Shown in pieces: positions 1-7,896 of a stretch of 33,960 bases of DNA (the first letter of the stretch is position 1; the number at the start of each line of letters is the position of its first letter). The notes beneath the pieces are model-generated. The model did not search any database. It had not been told where the DNA came from and saw only the letters and a list, made by a program, of their open reading frames with translations. Origin of the DNA: JACQFZ01 sp041485885 (GTDB lineage Bacteria > Pseudomonadota > Gammaproteobacteria > Acidiferrobacterales > Sulfurifustaceae); assembly GCA_041485885.1 (NCBI GenBank), contig JBGPKL010000044.1, positions 1 to 33,960 of the forward strand, in the 5' to 3' direction. A program made the position numbers and the translations under genes.

Positions 1-102
1 CTCAACAACAAGATCCGCGTCCTGCAGCGTCGTGCATACGGTCTGCGCGACGAGGAATACCTGCGGCTCAAGATACTGACATGCATGTTGCCGGTGCTCT
101 AA
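1..102 (+). CDS. ISL3-family transposase, C-terminal fragment
   Basis: Frame 1 is open from the first base to a TAA at 100-102 and gives the last 33 residues of a protein containing KIRVLQRRAYGLRDEEYLRL. Tails with NNKI, RRAYG and RDEEYLRLK are, from memory of the family, typical of ISL3 (IS204/IS1001/IS1096/IS1165) DDE transposases, downstream of the catalytic residues. The gene is cut by the window edge, so nothing can be said of its catalytic core or whether it is intact. Confidence 0.65.
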   Translation, partial: LNNKIRVLQRRAYGLRDEEYLRLKILTCMLPVL

Positions 103-140
103 AGTGATCGAAATCACCCACACGATTTCACGAAGACCCC
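1..140 (+). mobile_element. Right end of an ISL3-type insertion sequence
   Basis: The window opens inside a transposase reading frame, followed by a short non-coding tail. The tail ending in acgatttcacgaagacccc (about 122-140) reads outward, on the other strand, as a GGGGTCTTCGTGAAATCGT-type terminus. This looks like the terminal inverted repeat of ISL3-family elements as I remember them. The left end is outside the window, so neither the match between the two ends nor the target duplication can be seen. Confidence 0.6.
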
Positions 141-148
141 TTTTATCA

Positions 149-168
149 GCGTTTATCTGCGTGTATCT
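149..168. repeat. Short tandem 10-bp repeat next to the IS end
   Basis: Two adjacent 10-mers, gcgtttatct and gcgtgtatct, differ at one base and are followed by gcggttcc. They lie between the insertion-sequence end and the 3' end of the hydrolase gene. No function is evident. Confidence 0.5.
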
Positions 169-190
169 GCGGTTCCAAATTCTTAAGGAA

Positions 191-1153
191 TTAATCAGAT
201 CTTCTTAGATGATCGCGCAGAAACTCCGGGACGCGCTCTTCGAGATAGTAACGCGGGCGCCACGGCCACTTGCCGCCGACAAAACCGACATGCCCGCCGC
301 GCGGATACGCTTCGAGCGTGACGCACGAAGCAAGCTCGTGTGTTTCCGGCACGACGTCGGGTGTCATGAATGGATCGTCCCTAGCTTGAATCAAGAGCGT
401 CGGCACGCCGACGTGACGCAGATACGGCCGCGAGCTGCACGCGGCGTAGTAATGCGCGGAGTCGCGGAAGCCGTGCAAGGGCGCGGTGACGCGGTCGTCG
501 AAATCGCGGATGCACTTGAAGCGCCGCGCGTCGGACGCGACCGGCAATTGCACGCGGCGGCGTTTTTCATCGAGAGCCTGAGACAGCGATGTCAGTAGGT
601 CCCACTGATACAGGCGTGCAAATCCGGTCTCCAGCCGATCCGCAGCGCGATCCAGCAAGAACGGAACCGATATCGCGACGGCCGCCGCGAGCGGTGAGGA
701 AGTCCCGGTTTCGCCGAGCCACTTGAGCAGCACGTTCCCGCCGAGGGACACGCCTACGGCCGCGAGCGGTGTCGCGGGTTCGCGCTCGCGCAGCAGTTGC
801 GCGACATGAGCGATATCACCGGTTTCTCCCGAGTGATAAGAGCGCGGCAAGCGGTTCGGCTCAGCGCTGCAGCCGCGAAAGTGCACGACGGCTACGCGCC
901 AACCCGCACGGTCCAACGCGCGCGCGAGACCGAGCGCGTAATGCGAGCGCGACGACCCCTGCAGGCCGTGCAACAACAGCACGATGGGGCCGGATGATTT
1001 CGCCGTCCAGTCGATATCGATGAAGTCGCTGTCCGGCAGCTCGACGCGCTCGCGCCGTAGCTGCACCTCGGGCCGCGCCCGCAGCCGATTCGGGAAGATG
1101 GTTTGCAGATGAGGATTGCGGCACCACCACGCCGCGCGAAACGGCGGGATCAT
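191..1153 (-). CDS. YheT-family alpha/beta hydrolase
   Basis: This 320-residue protein has the alpha/beta-hydrolase layout of the YheT/COG0429 family. It starts with a PHLQT motif (residues 14-18) and carries an oxyanion-side LLHGLQGSS (60-68). The nucleophile elbow is GVSLGGN with Ser136, and a likely acid Asp260 (QARDDPF) and base His288 (GGHVGF) complete a triad. There is no signal peptide, so it should be cytosolic. The natural substrate of the family is not well established; esterase or lipase-like activity is expected. It is the last gene of a minus-strand series, 54 bp after the response regulator. No clear ribosome binding site precedes the ATG, so the start is the longest reasonable choice. 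Confidence 0.85.
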   Translation of the reverse strand: MIPPFRAAWWCRNPHLQTIFPNRLRARPEVQLRRERVELPDSDFIDIDWTAKSSGPIVLLLHGLQGSSRSHYALGLARALDRAGWRVAVVHFRGCSAEPNRLPRSYHSGETGDIAHVAQLLREREPATPLAAVGVSLGGNVLLKWLGETGTSSPLAAAVAISVPFLLDRAADRLETGFARLYQWDLLTSLSQALDEKRRRVQLPVASDARRFKCIRDFDDRVTAPLHGFRDSAHYYAACSSRPYLRHVGVPTLLIQARDDPFMTPDVVPETHELASCVTLEAYPRGGHVGFVGGKWPWRPRYYLEERVPEFLRDHLRRSD

Positions 1154-1207
1154 GCGGCGGTCGTCGGCGGATGCCGACGGGCGAGGCGGGCGGCGATCAT
1201 GCCGCCA

Positions 1208-2443
1208 TTATTTCACGATACCGAGTCGCTCCCGAAGCGTTTCCAGGGTCAGTGCGAGATCGAGCTCGAGTTGCTTGTCGCAAAGATCGATCAGTGGCCA
1301 AAGCCGTGCGAGGAGATCGGGGAGATAAGGCGACAACTTGCCGGCGTCGCCGTCCGCGAGCATCCGCAACGCGGTTTCCATGTCGGGCTGTTCCATCACC
1401 GACTCTTCGGGCGGCGCGACTTCCTGTTCGTAGCCGACGCTCAGTTGATTTCCGCCGCCCGCCTTCGCGAGGGTCAGGTGTTGCTCCGCGCGCCCGAGTA
1501 AATCCTCGACGGTATCGACGCGATCGCCGGCGAGCGTCGCGAGGCCGAGGCTAATAGTAAGCGGCACGCGCGTGCCGTTGTGCTCGAACGCCGTGTCGGC
1601 GACGGCGGCGCGCAGCCGGTCGCACACCACCGTGGCCTCGGCGCGGTCGGCGGCGGGCGTGAGGATGGCGAACTCGCCGCCGCGGATGCGCGCGGCCGTA
1701 TCTTCGGTGCGCGTATTCGCGCGCATGAGGCGCGCGAGCCAGATGAAGATTTGATCGCAGACGTCGTCACCGTAGTGCTGGTAGATAGTGCGGAAGTTAT
1801 CGAAGTCGACGCGAATGATGCCGAGATCCTGACCGTGGCGTTTTGCGAACGCGAGATCTTGCGTGGTGCGTTGCAGGAAATAGCGGCGGCTGTGCAGCTC
1901 GGTGAGCGGATCGACGGCGGTTTGTTCTTCGAGCGATTTGGTCGTCTCGTTGAGCTTGCGTATGGTCTGATCGAGACGCGCGTGCGCGCGGGCGCGGGCG
2001 AGCAACTGCACGCCATCGAGCGGCTTGATGACGAAGTCGGTCGCGCCGCAGGCGAACGCGCGCTCGCGCGTTTGATCGTCCTGCGCGCCGGTGATAACGA
2101 TGACGGGAAGATCGCGTATGCGCTGGACTTCCGAGGCGCGGACGCGGCAGATGAACGCGTAACCGTCGAGCTTGGGCATCGCCACGTCGGTGATCACGAC
2201 TTGGATGCGCTCGTTCGAAGCCAGATGTTGCCAGCCGGCTTCGCCGTCCTCGGCCTCGATCAGGGTAAATTCGCCGGAGAGTATTTTGCTGACGGCACGG
2301 CGAATGACGCGCGAGTCATCGACGACGAGCAGCGTCGGATTTTCGGCGCTCGCGCTCCGCGGCTCGCTCGGTGGTGTAGCGCTGGCTTCGTTAGCGACTT
2401 GCGGCTGCATGAATGGGTGGTAACACCCCGTTCCTTCAACCAT
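1208..2443 (-). CDS. Response regulator with degenerate GGDEF domain
   Basis: This 411-residue protein has an N-terminal receiver domain (about 36-155) with the acidic pair Asp42-Asp43, phospho-acceptor Asp86 (ITDVAMP), Thr118 and Lys140, so phosphorylation looks possible. A GGDEF-like domain (about 176-335) follows. Its signature is RGGEF (254-258) instead of GG(D/E)EF, so the metal-binding third position is Gly. The substrate-side FKxxND motif reads FRTIYQ. An RxxD I-site (RTED, 245-248) sits at the usual five-residue spacing. It is therefore probably not an active diguanylate cyclase but could still bind cyclic di-GMP. The last 70 residues are an unassigned helical tail. A second Met at residue 12 (2410) is an alternative start. 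A structured repeat lies 25 bp upstream. Confidence 0.85.
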   Translation of the reverse strand: MVEGTGCYHPFMQPQVANEASATPPSEPRSASAENPTLLVVDDSRVIRRAVSKILSGEFTLIEAEDGEAGWQHLASNERIQVVITDVAMPKLDGYAFICRVRASEVQRIRDLPVIVITGAQDDQTRERAFACGATDFVIKPLDGVQLLARARAHARLDQTIRKLNETTKSLEEQTAVDPLTELHSRRYFLQRTTQDLAFAKRHGQDLGIIRVDFDNFRTIYQHYGDDVCDQIFIWLARLMRANTRTEDTAARIRGGEFAILTPAADRAEATVVCDRLRAAVADTAFEHNGTRVPLTISLGLATLAGDRVDTVEDLLGRAEQHLTLAKAGGGNQLSVGYEQEVAPPEESVMEQPDMETALRMLADGDAGKLSPYLPDLLARLWPLIDLCDKQLELDLALTLETLRERLGIVK

Positions 2444-2467
2444 AGTCTAGGGTCCCAGGACATTCAA

Positions 2468-2600
2468 AGGCGAAGCGGAGTCTTCGCAGATGCACTTAAC
2501 GTGCATCTGCGCCGCTGAGCGCCCGCACACGGAAGTGCGGGCCGTGGCTAATGGAGGTCAGAAGCGTTACGCCAGGGACGGCAGGCACCAGCCAGCATGA
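2468..2600 (+). repeat. Two-hairpin intergenic repeat, copy 1
   Basis: A structured element fills the gap between dedA and the response-regulator gene. Stem 1 is a perfect 11-bp inverted repeat (2485-2495 with 2501-2511, loop ttaac). Stem 2 is a perfect 8-bp repeat, GCCCGCAC with GTGCGGGC (2521-2528 with 2535-2542). A conserved tail gccagggacggc follows at 2571. It matches the element at 12059-12182 along its length and shares its first half with the element at 9061. Strand orientation is arbitrary; all copies are described as read on the plus strand. Confidence 0.75.
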
Positions 2601-2603
2601 AAC

Positions 2604-3224
2604 TCATTTGCGGCGTACCTGGCGCACGTGCCGGCGGACGTACCAGACTATGGCGGCCAATAGCGCTAAACCGATGACGGTGTCGAAGCGATGGAAGTAG
2701 ACCCCCAATGTATTCCAGTGCTCGCCGAGCTTCATGCCGATCCAGGCGAGCGCGAGGCTCCAGATATAGGACCCGACGAACGTATAAATATTGAAGCGCC
2801 AGAGCGGCATGCGCGCCACACCCGCCGGAAAGGCGATGAAGGTGCGGATGACGGGGAGCAGGCGGCCGACGAAAACCGTGATATCGCCGTGACGTTCGAA
2901 CCAGCGATCGGCGATCGCCAGATCGTGATGGGATATCAAGACGTACTTGCCGTACTTCTCGATCAGCGGGCGTCCGCCCCACGCGCCGACGTAGTAGGCG
3001 GCGAGCGAGCCGAGCACGCATCCCGCGGCGCCCGCCAAGGCGACAAGCTGCAAATGCATTTCTCCGCGATACACGAGGAAGCCCGAGAACGGCATGATGA
3101 TTTCCGACGGCAGCGGGATGCAGGCGCTCTCGATCGCCATCAAGAGCACGATCCCGCCGTAACCGAGCCGCGAGATCGTGGCGATGACGAAGCCCGCGAG
3201 CAGCGAGAGCAATTGCTCGATCAC
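2604..3224 (-). CDS. DedA-family membrane protein
   Basis: DedA/SNARE-associated family integral inner-membrane protein of about 206 residues, implicated in lipid-carrier (undecaprenyl phosphate) flipping and membrane homeostasis in other bacteria. Visible family features are the re-entrant IESACIPLPSEIIMPFSG segment, the G-x-LLPVIRTFIAFPAG motif with its conserved Arg, and a basic C-terminal tail (RRHVRQVRRK). A TTG at 3242 would give 212 residues. I prefer the GTG at 3222-3224, because it overlaps the uppP stop codon as GTGA, the spacing typical of translational coupling. Its pairing with uppP makes sense because both act on the undecaprenyl carrier. Confidence 0.88.
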   Translation of the reverse strand: MIEQLLSLLAGFVIATISRLGYGGIVLLMAIESACIPLPSEIIMPFSGFLVYRGEMHLQLVALAGAAGCVLGSLAAYYVGAWGGRPLIEKYGKYVLISHHDLAIADRWFERHGDITVFVGRLLPVIRTFIAFPAGVARMPLWRFNIYTFVGSYIWSLALAWIGMKLGEHWNTLGVYFHRFDTVIGLALLAAIVWYVRRHVRQVRRK

Positions 3225-4021
3225 GTCGGAAAGAAATACCAAAGCACCAGGAGACCGAACCCGATGCGGTAGTACGCGAACGGCGCGAAGTTGTGGCGCG
3301 ACACGTAGGCGATAAAGAGCTTCACCACGACGATCGCGGTCACGAACGCGGTGACGAATCCGACGACCAAGAGCAGGGCATCCCCCGGCGCGAGGTACCC
3401 ATAGTTTTTTGCCAAGTCGTACACGGTTGCCGCGAGCATCGTCGGGATGGCGAGAAAGAACGAGAACTCGGTCGCCGACGTGCGCGAAAGGCCGGTGAGC
3501 AATCCGCCCATGATGGTTGCGCCGGCGCGCGATACGCCCGGGAAAAGTGCGAATGTTTGGGCAATGCCGATCTTCAGCGCGTCGGCAAGTTGCATCGTAT
3601 CCACGTCGTCGACGCGCGCGCGCCGCGGGAAGCGTTCGATCAGGAGAATGGCGACGCCGCCGACGATCAACGCGAGGGCGACCGTGATCGGATTAAACAG
3701 GTATTCCTTTATATAGCGGTGCAGCAGTAAGCCCAAGATCGCGGCGGGCAGGAACGCAACGAAGAGGTTCAGCACGAAACGCTGTTCCTCCGGGCGACCG
3801 AGATGCCGAACGACGCGCAGCAGCCGCTCTCGATAGAGCCATGCGACCGCCAATATCGCTCCGAGCTGGATGAATATTTCGAACGTCTTCGCGCGCTCGT
3901 CGTTCAAATCGAGCACGTCGCCGACGATGATGAGGTGGCCCGTCGATGACACCGGCAGGAATTCCGTCAGGCCTTCGACGATCCCGAGCACGACTGCTTT
4001 GACCAGGAGTATCAGTTCCAT
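3221..4021 (-). CDS. uppP: Undecaprenyl-diphosphatase UppP/BacA
   Basis: UppP is an inner-membrane phosphatase that dephosphorylates undecaprenyl pyrophosphate to regenerate the lipid carrier for peptidoglycan and other envelope polymers; it also gives bacitracin resistance. The 266-residue protein shows both signatures: GIVEGLTEFLPVSSTGH (13-29) with its two glutamates, and PGVSRAGATI (161-170), a slight variant of the usual PGTSRSGATI. Multiple hydrophobic helices follow. A longer frame reaches 4087, but the Met at 4021 (MELILLVKAVV) fits the family N-terminus. It overlaps dedA by 4 bp and starts 31 bp after pyrC on the same strand. Confidence 0.95.
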   Translation of the reverse strand: MELILLVKAVVLGIVEGLTEFLPVSSTGHLIIVGDVLDLNDERAKTFEIFIQLGAILAVAWLYRERLLRVVRHLGRPEEQRFVLNLFVAFLPAAILGLLLHRYIKEYLFNPITVALALIVGGVAILLIERFPRRARVDDVDTMQLADALKIGIAQTFALFPGVSRAGATIMGGLLTGLSRTSATEFSFFLAIPTMLAATVYDLAKNYGYLAPGDALLLVVGFVTAFVTAIVVVKLFIAYVSRHNFAPFAYYRIGFGLLVLWYFFPT

Positions 4022-4052
4022 CGTTTGCGGTCTTGTCGGGTGAGGCTGAGAG

Positions 4053-5369
4053 TTATTCGTTCGCGGTAAACTGCAACGCCGTTCCACGCACGCCTTCGCG
4101 GATGCCTTGGGGCTCGTACACGATTCGTCCGCCGACGATCGTGTACTGCGGCCAGCCGGTCAGCTCCTTCCCCGCGTAGGGCGACCAACGCACGCGCGTG
4201 TAGAGTTCCTCGTTGCGCACCGGTCGGTAGCGCTCGACGTCGACGAGGGTCAAGTCGGCGTCGTAGCCGGGGATCAAGCGGCCTTTGTTCGGGATGCGAT
4301 AGGCCTCGGCGGGAGCGCGGCACATCCAGCGTTGAATTTCCGCGAGCCTGCATTTGCCCGCGCGCATCGCGGTGAGCATGAGCGGCAACGATGTTTCGAC
4401 GCCGGGCATGCCGGCGGGCGATCGCGGGTAGCCCGCGTGCTTTTCGTCCAGCGTATGCGGCGCGTGGTCGGTGGCGATGAAGTCGATGACGCCGTCGTGC
4501 AGCCCTTGCCACAGCGCCTCGTTGTCGGCGCAGGTGCGAATCGGCGGGTTCATCTGCACCAGCGTATCGAGCGTCGCGTAGTCATCGACACTCAGCAGCA
4601 AGTGGTTGGGAATCACCTCGGCCGTTACCCACGCGGGCTTGTCCTGCCGAAGCAGTTCGACTTCCTCATGCGTCGACAAATGCAATATATGCAATCGCCG
4701 CCGGTATTTCTTCGACAGCGTCAGTGCTTTTGCGGTCGCAAGGCGCGCGCATTCATTGTCACGAATTTCCGAGTGCACGGCCGCGTCGCCGCGGCCGGCG
4801 AACTGCTGCCGGCGCGCGCGAATGCGCGCTTCATCCTCCGCGTGCACGGCAATCAACCGCGTGCCGTTCGCGAAGATCCGCTCCAGGTCTTCCTCCCGAT
4901 CGACGAGCAGGCTGCCGGTGCTCGATCCCATGAAGATCTTGATACCGCACGTCGGACGTGCGCGATTGATCTCGTCGAGATTGGCGGCGGTCGCGCCGAT
5001 GAAAAAACCGTAGTTGACGAGCGAATGACGCGCCGCACGCGCGAGCTTGTCATCCAGCGTCGCCTGGTCGACGGTCGGCGGATCGGTATTCGGCATTTCG
5101 AGGAAACTGGTGACACCGCCTTTGGCCGCGGCGCGCGAGCCCGACGCCAGATCTTCTTTGTATTCCTTGCCGGGTTCGCGGAAATGGACTTGTGGATCGA
5201 TGACGCCCGGAAGGAGTAGCAGCCCTTTTGAATCGACGGACTCGTCGGCATTGACGTCGATCTGCCGGTCGATGCGGGCGATGAGACCGTTCTCGCAGTA
5301 AACATCACCGTCGACGACCGTGCCGTCCTCGCGAGCGACACGGGCGTTACGGATGAGGAGGCTTGGCAA
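4053..5369 (-). CDS. pyrC: Dihydroorotase (class I type)
   Basis: PyrC catalyses the reversible cyclisation of carbamoyl-aspartate to dihydroorotate in pyrimidine synthesis. The 438-residue amidohydrolase has the metal-site elements DPQVHFREPG (58-67), the carboxylated-lysine candidate Lys144 (GIKIFMGSSTG), His176 (AVHAEDE), His230 (HILHLS) and Asp301 (IATDHAPH). The first His of the usual HxH pair is Gln60. I recall the same QVH form in a subset of bacterial dihydroorotases, so it need not be inactive. The length suits long class I enzymes. A related cyclic amidohydrolase such as allantoinase is less likely because the NPPIR segment (274-278) is dihydroorotase-like. It lies 48 bp after dksA. 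Confidence 0.88.
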   Translation of the reverse strand: MPSLLIRNARVAREDGTVVDGDVYCENGLIARIDRQIDVNADESVDSKGLLLLPGVIDPQVHFREPGKEYKEDLASGSRAAAKGGVTSFLEMPNTDPPTVDQATLDDKLARAARHSLVNYGFFIGATAANLDEINRARPTCGIKIFMGSSTGSLLVDREEDLERIFANGTRLIAVHAEDEARIRARRQQFAGRGDAAVHSEIRDNECARLATAKALTLSKKYRRRLHILHLSTHEEVELLRQDKPAWVTAEVIPNHLLLSVDDYATLDTLVQMNPPIRTCADNEALWQGLHDGVIDFIATDHAPHTLDEKHAGYPRSPAGMPGVETSLPLMLTAMRAGKCRLAEIQRWMCRAPAEAYRIPNKGRLIPGYDADLTLVDVERYRPVRNEELYTRVRWSPYAGKELTGWPQYTIVGGRIVYEPQGIREGVRGTALQFTANE

Positions 5370-5417
5370 GTGTCTCGGGCGAAACTTTTCTGCGGTTAAT
5401 GTTATCGGGAAAAGCGA

Positions 5418-5861
5418 TCAACCCATCTGCTTCTCGCGCAGCTCATCGAGTGTCTTGCAATCGATGCAAAGCTCCGCGGTCGGCCGCGCTTCCAGACGCT
5501 CCAGTCCGATTTCGACGCCGCAGACATCGCAATAGCCGTAGTCCGACGTCTCGATGCGCCCGAGCGCCTCGTCGATCTTCTTGATGAGCTTGCGCTCGCG
5601 ATCGCGATTGCGCAGCTCGATCGACATGTCGGTCTCTTGGCTCGCACGATCGTTCGGATCGGGCGGGTTGTCGGGTTCATCGCGCATCTGGTGCACCGTG
5701 CGCGTCAGCTCGTCCAACAGCTCCTCGCGCCATGCGAGCAGCTTGATGCGAAAGTGCTCGAGCTGTTTTTTGTTCATGTACTTCTCGCCCTTCTTGACAG
5801 CGTAGGGCTTGATCCCCGCAGCGGGGAGCGACTGTTCTTTCCTTTTCCGAGGGGCAGGCAT
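5418..5861 (-). CDS. dksA: RNA polymerase-binding transcription factor DksA
   Basis: DksA enters the RNA polymerase secondary channel and works with ppGpp in the stringent response. The 147-residue protein has a coiled-coil hairpin whose tip carries DPNDRA, the DxxDxA motif needed for activity. A C-terminal zinc finger has all four cysteines spaced C-x2-C-x17-C-x2-C (CDVC ... CIDC). The frame is open as far as 6131, but the ATG at 5861 (MPAPRKRKEQ) fits family length and has a GGAG element about 12 bases before it. It is the first gene of the minus-strand block ahead of pyrC; the 259 bp upstream, shared with a divergent aminotransferase gene, should hold its promoter. Confidence 0.95.
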   Translation of the reverse strand: MPAPRKRKEQSLPAAGIKPYAVKKGEKYMNKKQLEHFRIKLLAWREELLDELTRTVHQMRDEPDNPPDPNDRASQETDMSIELRNRDRERKLIKKIDEALGRIETSDYGYCDVCGVEIGLERLEARPTAELCIDCKTLDELREKQMG

Positions 5862-6120
5862 TCGTTGTTGACTCCTGCAATAATTAAGGCGGAAACCGGA
5901 CGGGCCCGCAAAAATAAGCGCGAATTTGTACCAGAAAGGGTCTAGGGCCGCAACCGCGAATTGTGGGGTTCCAATGGCTTCGACAGGGCGTAGGTGACGA
6001 AACCATGACGTGGCCATACTATTCCGCCGTTCCCGGGGCGAGGAACTTTTTTCGGCGCCGGCGGGTTCCGACCGGCGGGAGCAGATTTTCGCGCAACGCC
6101 GCCGCGCGCGCCGAGGTGTC

Positions 6121-7272
6121 ATGACCCACATCGCGCAACGTCTGCGTGGTATCGAGCCCTTTTATGTCATGGATGTGCTCGCCCGTGCGCGGGCGCTGGA
6201 AGCCGAAGGGCGATCCATCGTTCACATGGAGATCGGCGAGCCGGATTTTCCGACTGCCGATGCCATTGTGCGCGCGGGCATCGACGCGCTTACGATCGGG
6301 CGCACCCACTATTCTCCCGCCCTCGGGCTCGACGAGTTGCGCGCGGCGATCGCGGGAAACTACCCGGCCGCCGGGCGGCCCGATTTCGCGCGGGTCGTCA
6401 TTACGCCGGGAGCCTCCGGCGCGCTCGCGCTGGCCCTCGCGGCGTTGCTCGATCCGGGCGACCAGGTGCTCGTCGGCGATCCGGGTTATCCGTGCAATCG
6501 TCATTTGGTGCGGCTGTTCGAAGGCGAACCGGTCGCGATACCGGTCGGTTCCGACACGCGCTTTCAGTTGACCGCGGAATTGATCCGCGCGCACTGGACG
6601 CGCAGAACCGTTGCGGTGCTGCTCAGCTCGCCATCCAATCCGACCGGCACGCTGGTGCCGGCGGCGGAGTTCGCGCACATCGTGCAAACGGTCGCCGCGC
6701 TCGGCGGCGTGTTAATCGTCGATGAGATCTATCACGGGCTCACGTACGGCGTCGATCCAGTCAGTGCGCTGACACATTCGCCGGATGTCTTCGTCGTGAA
6801 CAGCTTCTCCAAATATTACGGCATGACCGGCTGGCGACTCGGGTGGCTCGTCGCGCCCGTTCCGTACGTGGCGGCCGTCGAGAAATTGGCGCAAAACCTG
6901 TTTATTGCCGCGAGCACGCCGGCACAGTACGCGGCGCTTGCCGCATTCGATCCCGGCGTGCGGGCTGAACTCGAGCGGCGACGGCGAATTTTTCAAGAAC
7001 GGCGCGACTACTTGTTGCCGGCGCTACGCGCGATCGGCTTCGACATACCCGAAACGCCGGACGGCGCGTTTTACATCTATGCGGATTGCAGCCGTTTCGC
7101 TCGGGACAGTCGTGCGTTTGCGCTGGACTTGCTGACGCGTGCCGGTGTCGCGCTGACGCCGGGCATCGACTTCGGGCAGCATCGGCACGAACGCCACATG
7201 CGGTTTTCCTATGCCACGGGGCAACAAAACCTCGAGGAGGGGGTGCGACGCATCGCTCGAGCGATCGAGTAG
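6121..7272 (+). CDS. PLP-dependent class I/II aminotransferase
   Basis: A fold-type I aminotransferase of 383 residues. Visible sites are the substrate loop MEIGEPDFPT (36-45), the SPSNPTG segment (170-176), Asp201 in IVDEIYHGL, the PLP-binding Lys231 in SFSKYYGMTGWRLGW, and a carboxylate-binding Arg361 (HMRFSYA). It resembles the aspartate/alanine-type aminotransferases and the predicted valine-pyruvate-like group; the exact amino donor cannot be read from sequence. The frame is open back to 6010, but the ATG at 6121 (MTHIAQRL) fits the family start and has GAGG four bases upstream. It is monocistronic and divergent from dksA. Confidence 0.9.
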   Translation: MTHIAQRLRGIEPFYVMDVLARARALEAEGRSIVHMEIGEPDFPTADAIVRAGIDALTIGRTHYSPALGLDELRAAIAGNYPAAGRPDFARVVITPGASGALALALAALLDPGDQVLVGDPGYPCNRHLVRLFEGEPVAIPVGSDTRFQLTAELIRAHWTRRTVAVLLSSPSNPTGTLVPAAEFAHIVQTVAALGGVLIVDEIYHGLTYGVDPVSALTHSPDVFVVNSFSKYYGMTGWRLGWLVAPVPYVAAVEKLAQNLFIAASTPAQYAALAAFDPGVRAELERRRRIFQERRDYLLPALRAIGFDIPETPDGAFYIYADCSRFARDSRAFALDLLTRAGVALTPGIDFGQHRHERHMRFSYATGQQNLEEGVRRIARAIE

Positions 7273-7322
7273 GTCGTACCCGTGCGATCGGTCTTCGTTC
7301 ACGCGTCGGTTTTTCGACGCGT

Positions 7323-7766
7323 CTAGATATAAACCACGTCCTCCAAATGCCGAGGCAAATCACGCGTCTCGGTGCCGCCGAGGTCTTTGTCGAGAGTGGC
7401 GCTGACGAGTCCCGCGGTTGTATCGGGGAGGGAATTGCGTAGGAGGCCCAAAAAACGCGGTTCTGCGACGAGCACGAGCCGGTTGTAGCGTTGTTCCATG
7501 CGACCACCGTCCAAGAGCGTCGCCAGTTGTTTGGCGAAAAGCTCCGCCACGTGGGTCGTGGGGTCCTGTTCGGTGGCGTACGCATGACGCCCGCGACCGC
7601 CACGATCGAAGCTGCGGCCGGGTTTATCGCTGTTGATTTCCTGACTCTTCAATTTTCCGGCGGGGTTATCGATATTCTGTAAGAACTCCAGACCTTTGCC
7701 GGGCCCGCGATTCTCGAATAGGCGGGCGCCGCTGCGGTGAGCCACTAGTATCCATGTTTTGCTCAT
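7323..7766 (-). CDS. Host_attach-family protein
   Basis: A 147-residue protein of the family annotated as 'protein required for attachment to host cells'. It starts with the typical MSKTWILVAHRSGARLFEN and has a central basic, glycine-rich stretch (about 48-61). The C-terminal part (EPRFLGLLRNSL to LDKDLGGT) resembles the family. There is no signal peptide or membrane segment. The family name comes from a plant-interaction phenotype; the fold resembles release-factor/archaeal eRF1-like domains, so a cytosolic role is as likely as a surface role. The frame runs further upstream to 8228, but the Met at 7764-7766 matches the family start. It is divergent from the sigma-54-driven small ORF. Confidence 0.85.
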   Translation of the reverse strand: MSKTWILVAHRSGARLFENRGPGKGLEFLQNIDNPAGKLKSQEINSDKPGRSFDRGGRGRHAYATEQDPTTHVAELFAKQLATLLDGGRMEQRYNRLVLVAEPRFLGLLRNSLPDTTAGLVSATLDKDLGGTETRDLPRHLEDVVYI

Positions 7767-7843
7767 CGTCCATCGCTCCAGCTTTTGGGTCCTTCCCATC
7801 ATACCCGCCTGGCGCCGATCGCACGGGCACCGCTGGGCGGGCG

Positions 7844-7859
7844 TGGCACGCTCCTTGCT
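7844..7859 (+). promoter_or_regulatory. Sigma-54 (RpoN) promoter, -24/-12
   Basis: The sequence TGGCACGCTCCTTGCT matches the RpoN consensus TGGCACG-N4-TTGCW in every defined position, with the invariant GG (7845-7846) and GC (7857-7858) separated by ten bases. Transcription would begin around 7870, just at a perfect 6-bp inverted repeat (CTCTTA agg TAAGAG, 7864-7878), and read into the ORF at 7897. Sigma-54 promoters need an enhancer-binding activator; no activator gene is in the window. Confidence 0.8.
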
Positions 7860-7896
7860 CCCTCTCTTAAGGTAAGAGTGAAACCGGATACGCGCC

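Noticed and set aside
1580..2518. A 312-codon plus-strand open frame opposite the response regulator
   Set aside because: It reads through the receiver and GGDEF coding sequence in antisense and ends in the structured repeat; no domain.
4107..5219. A 370-codon open frame opposite pyrC
   Set aside because: Antisense shadow of a conserved metabolic gene; composition is typical of GC-driven frames.
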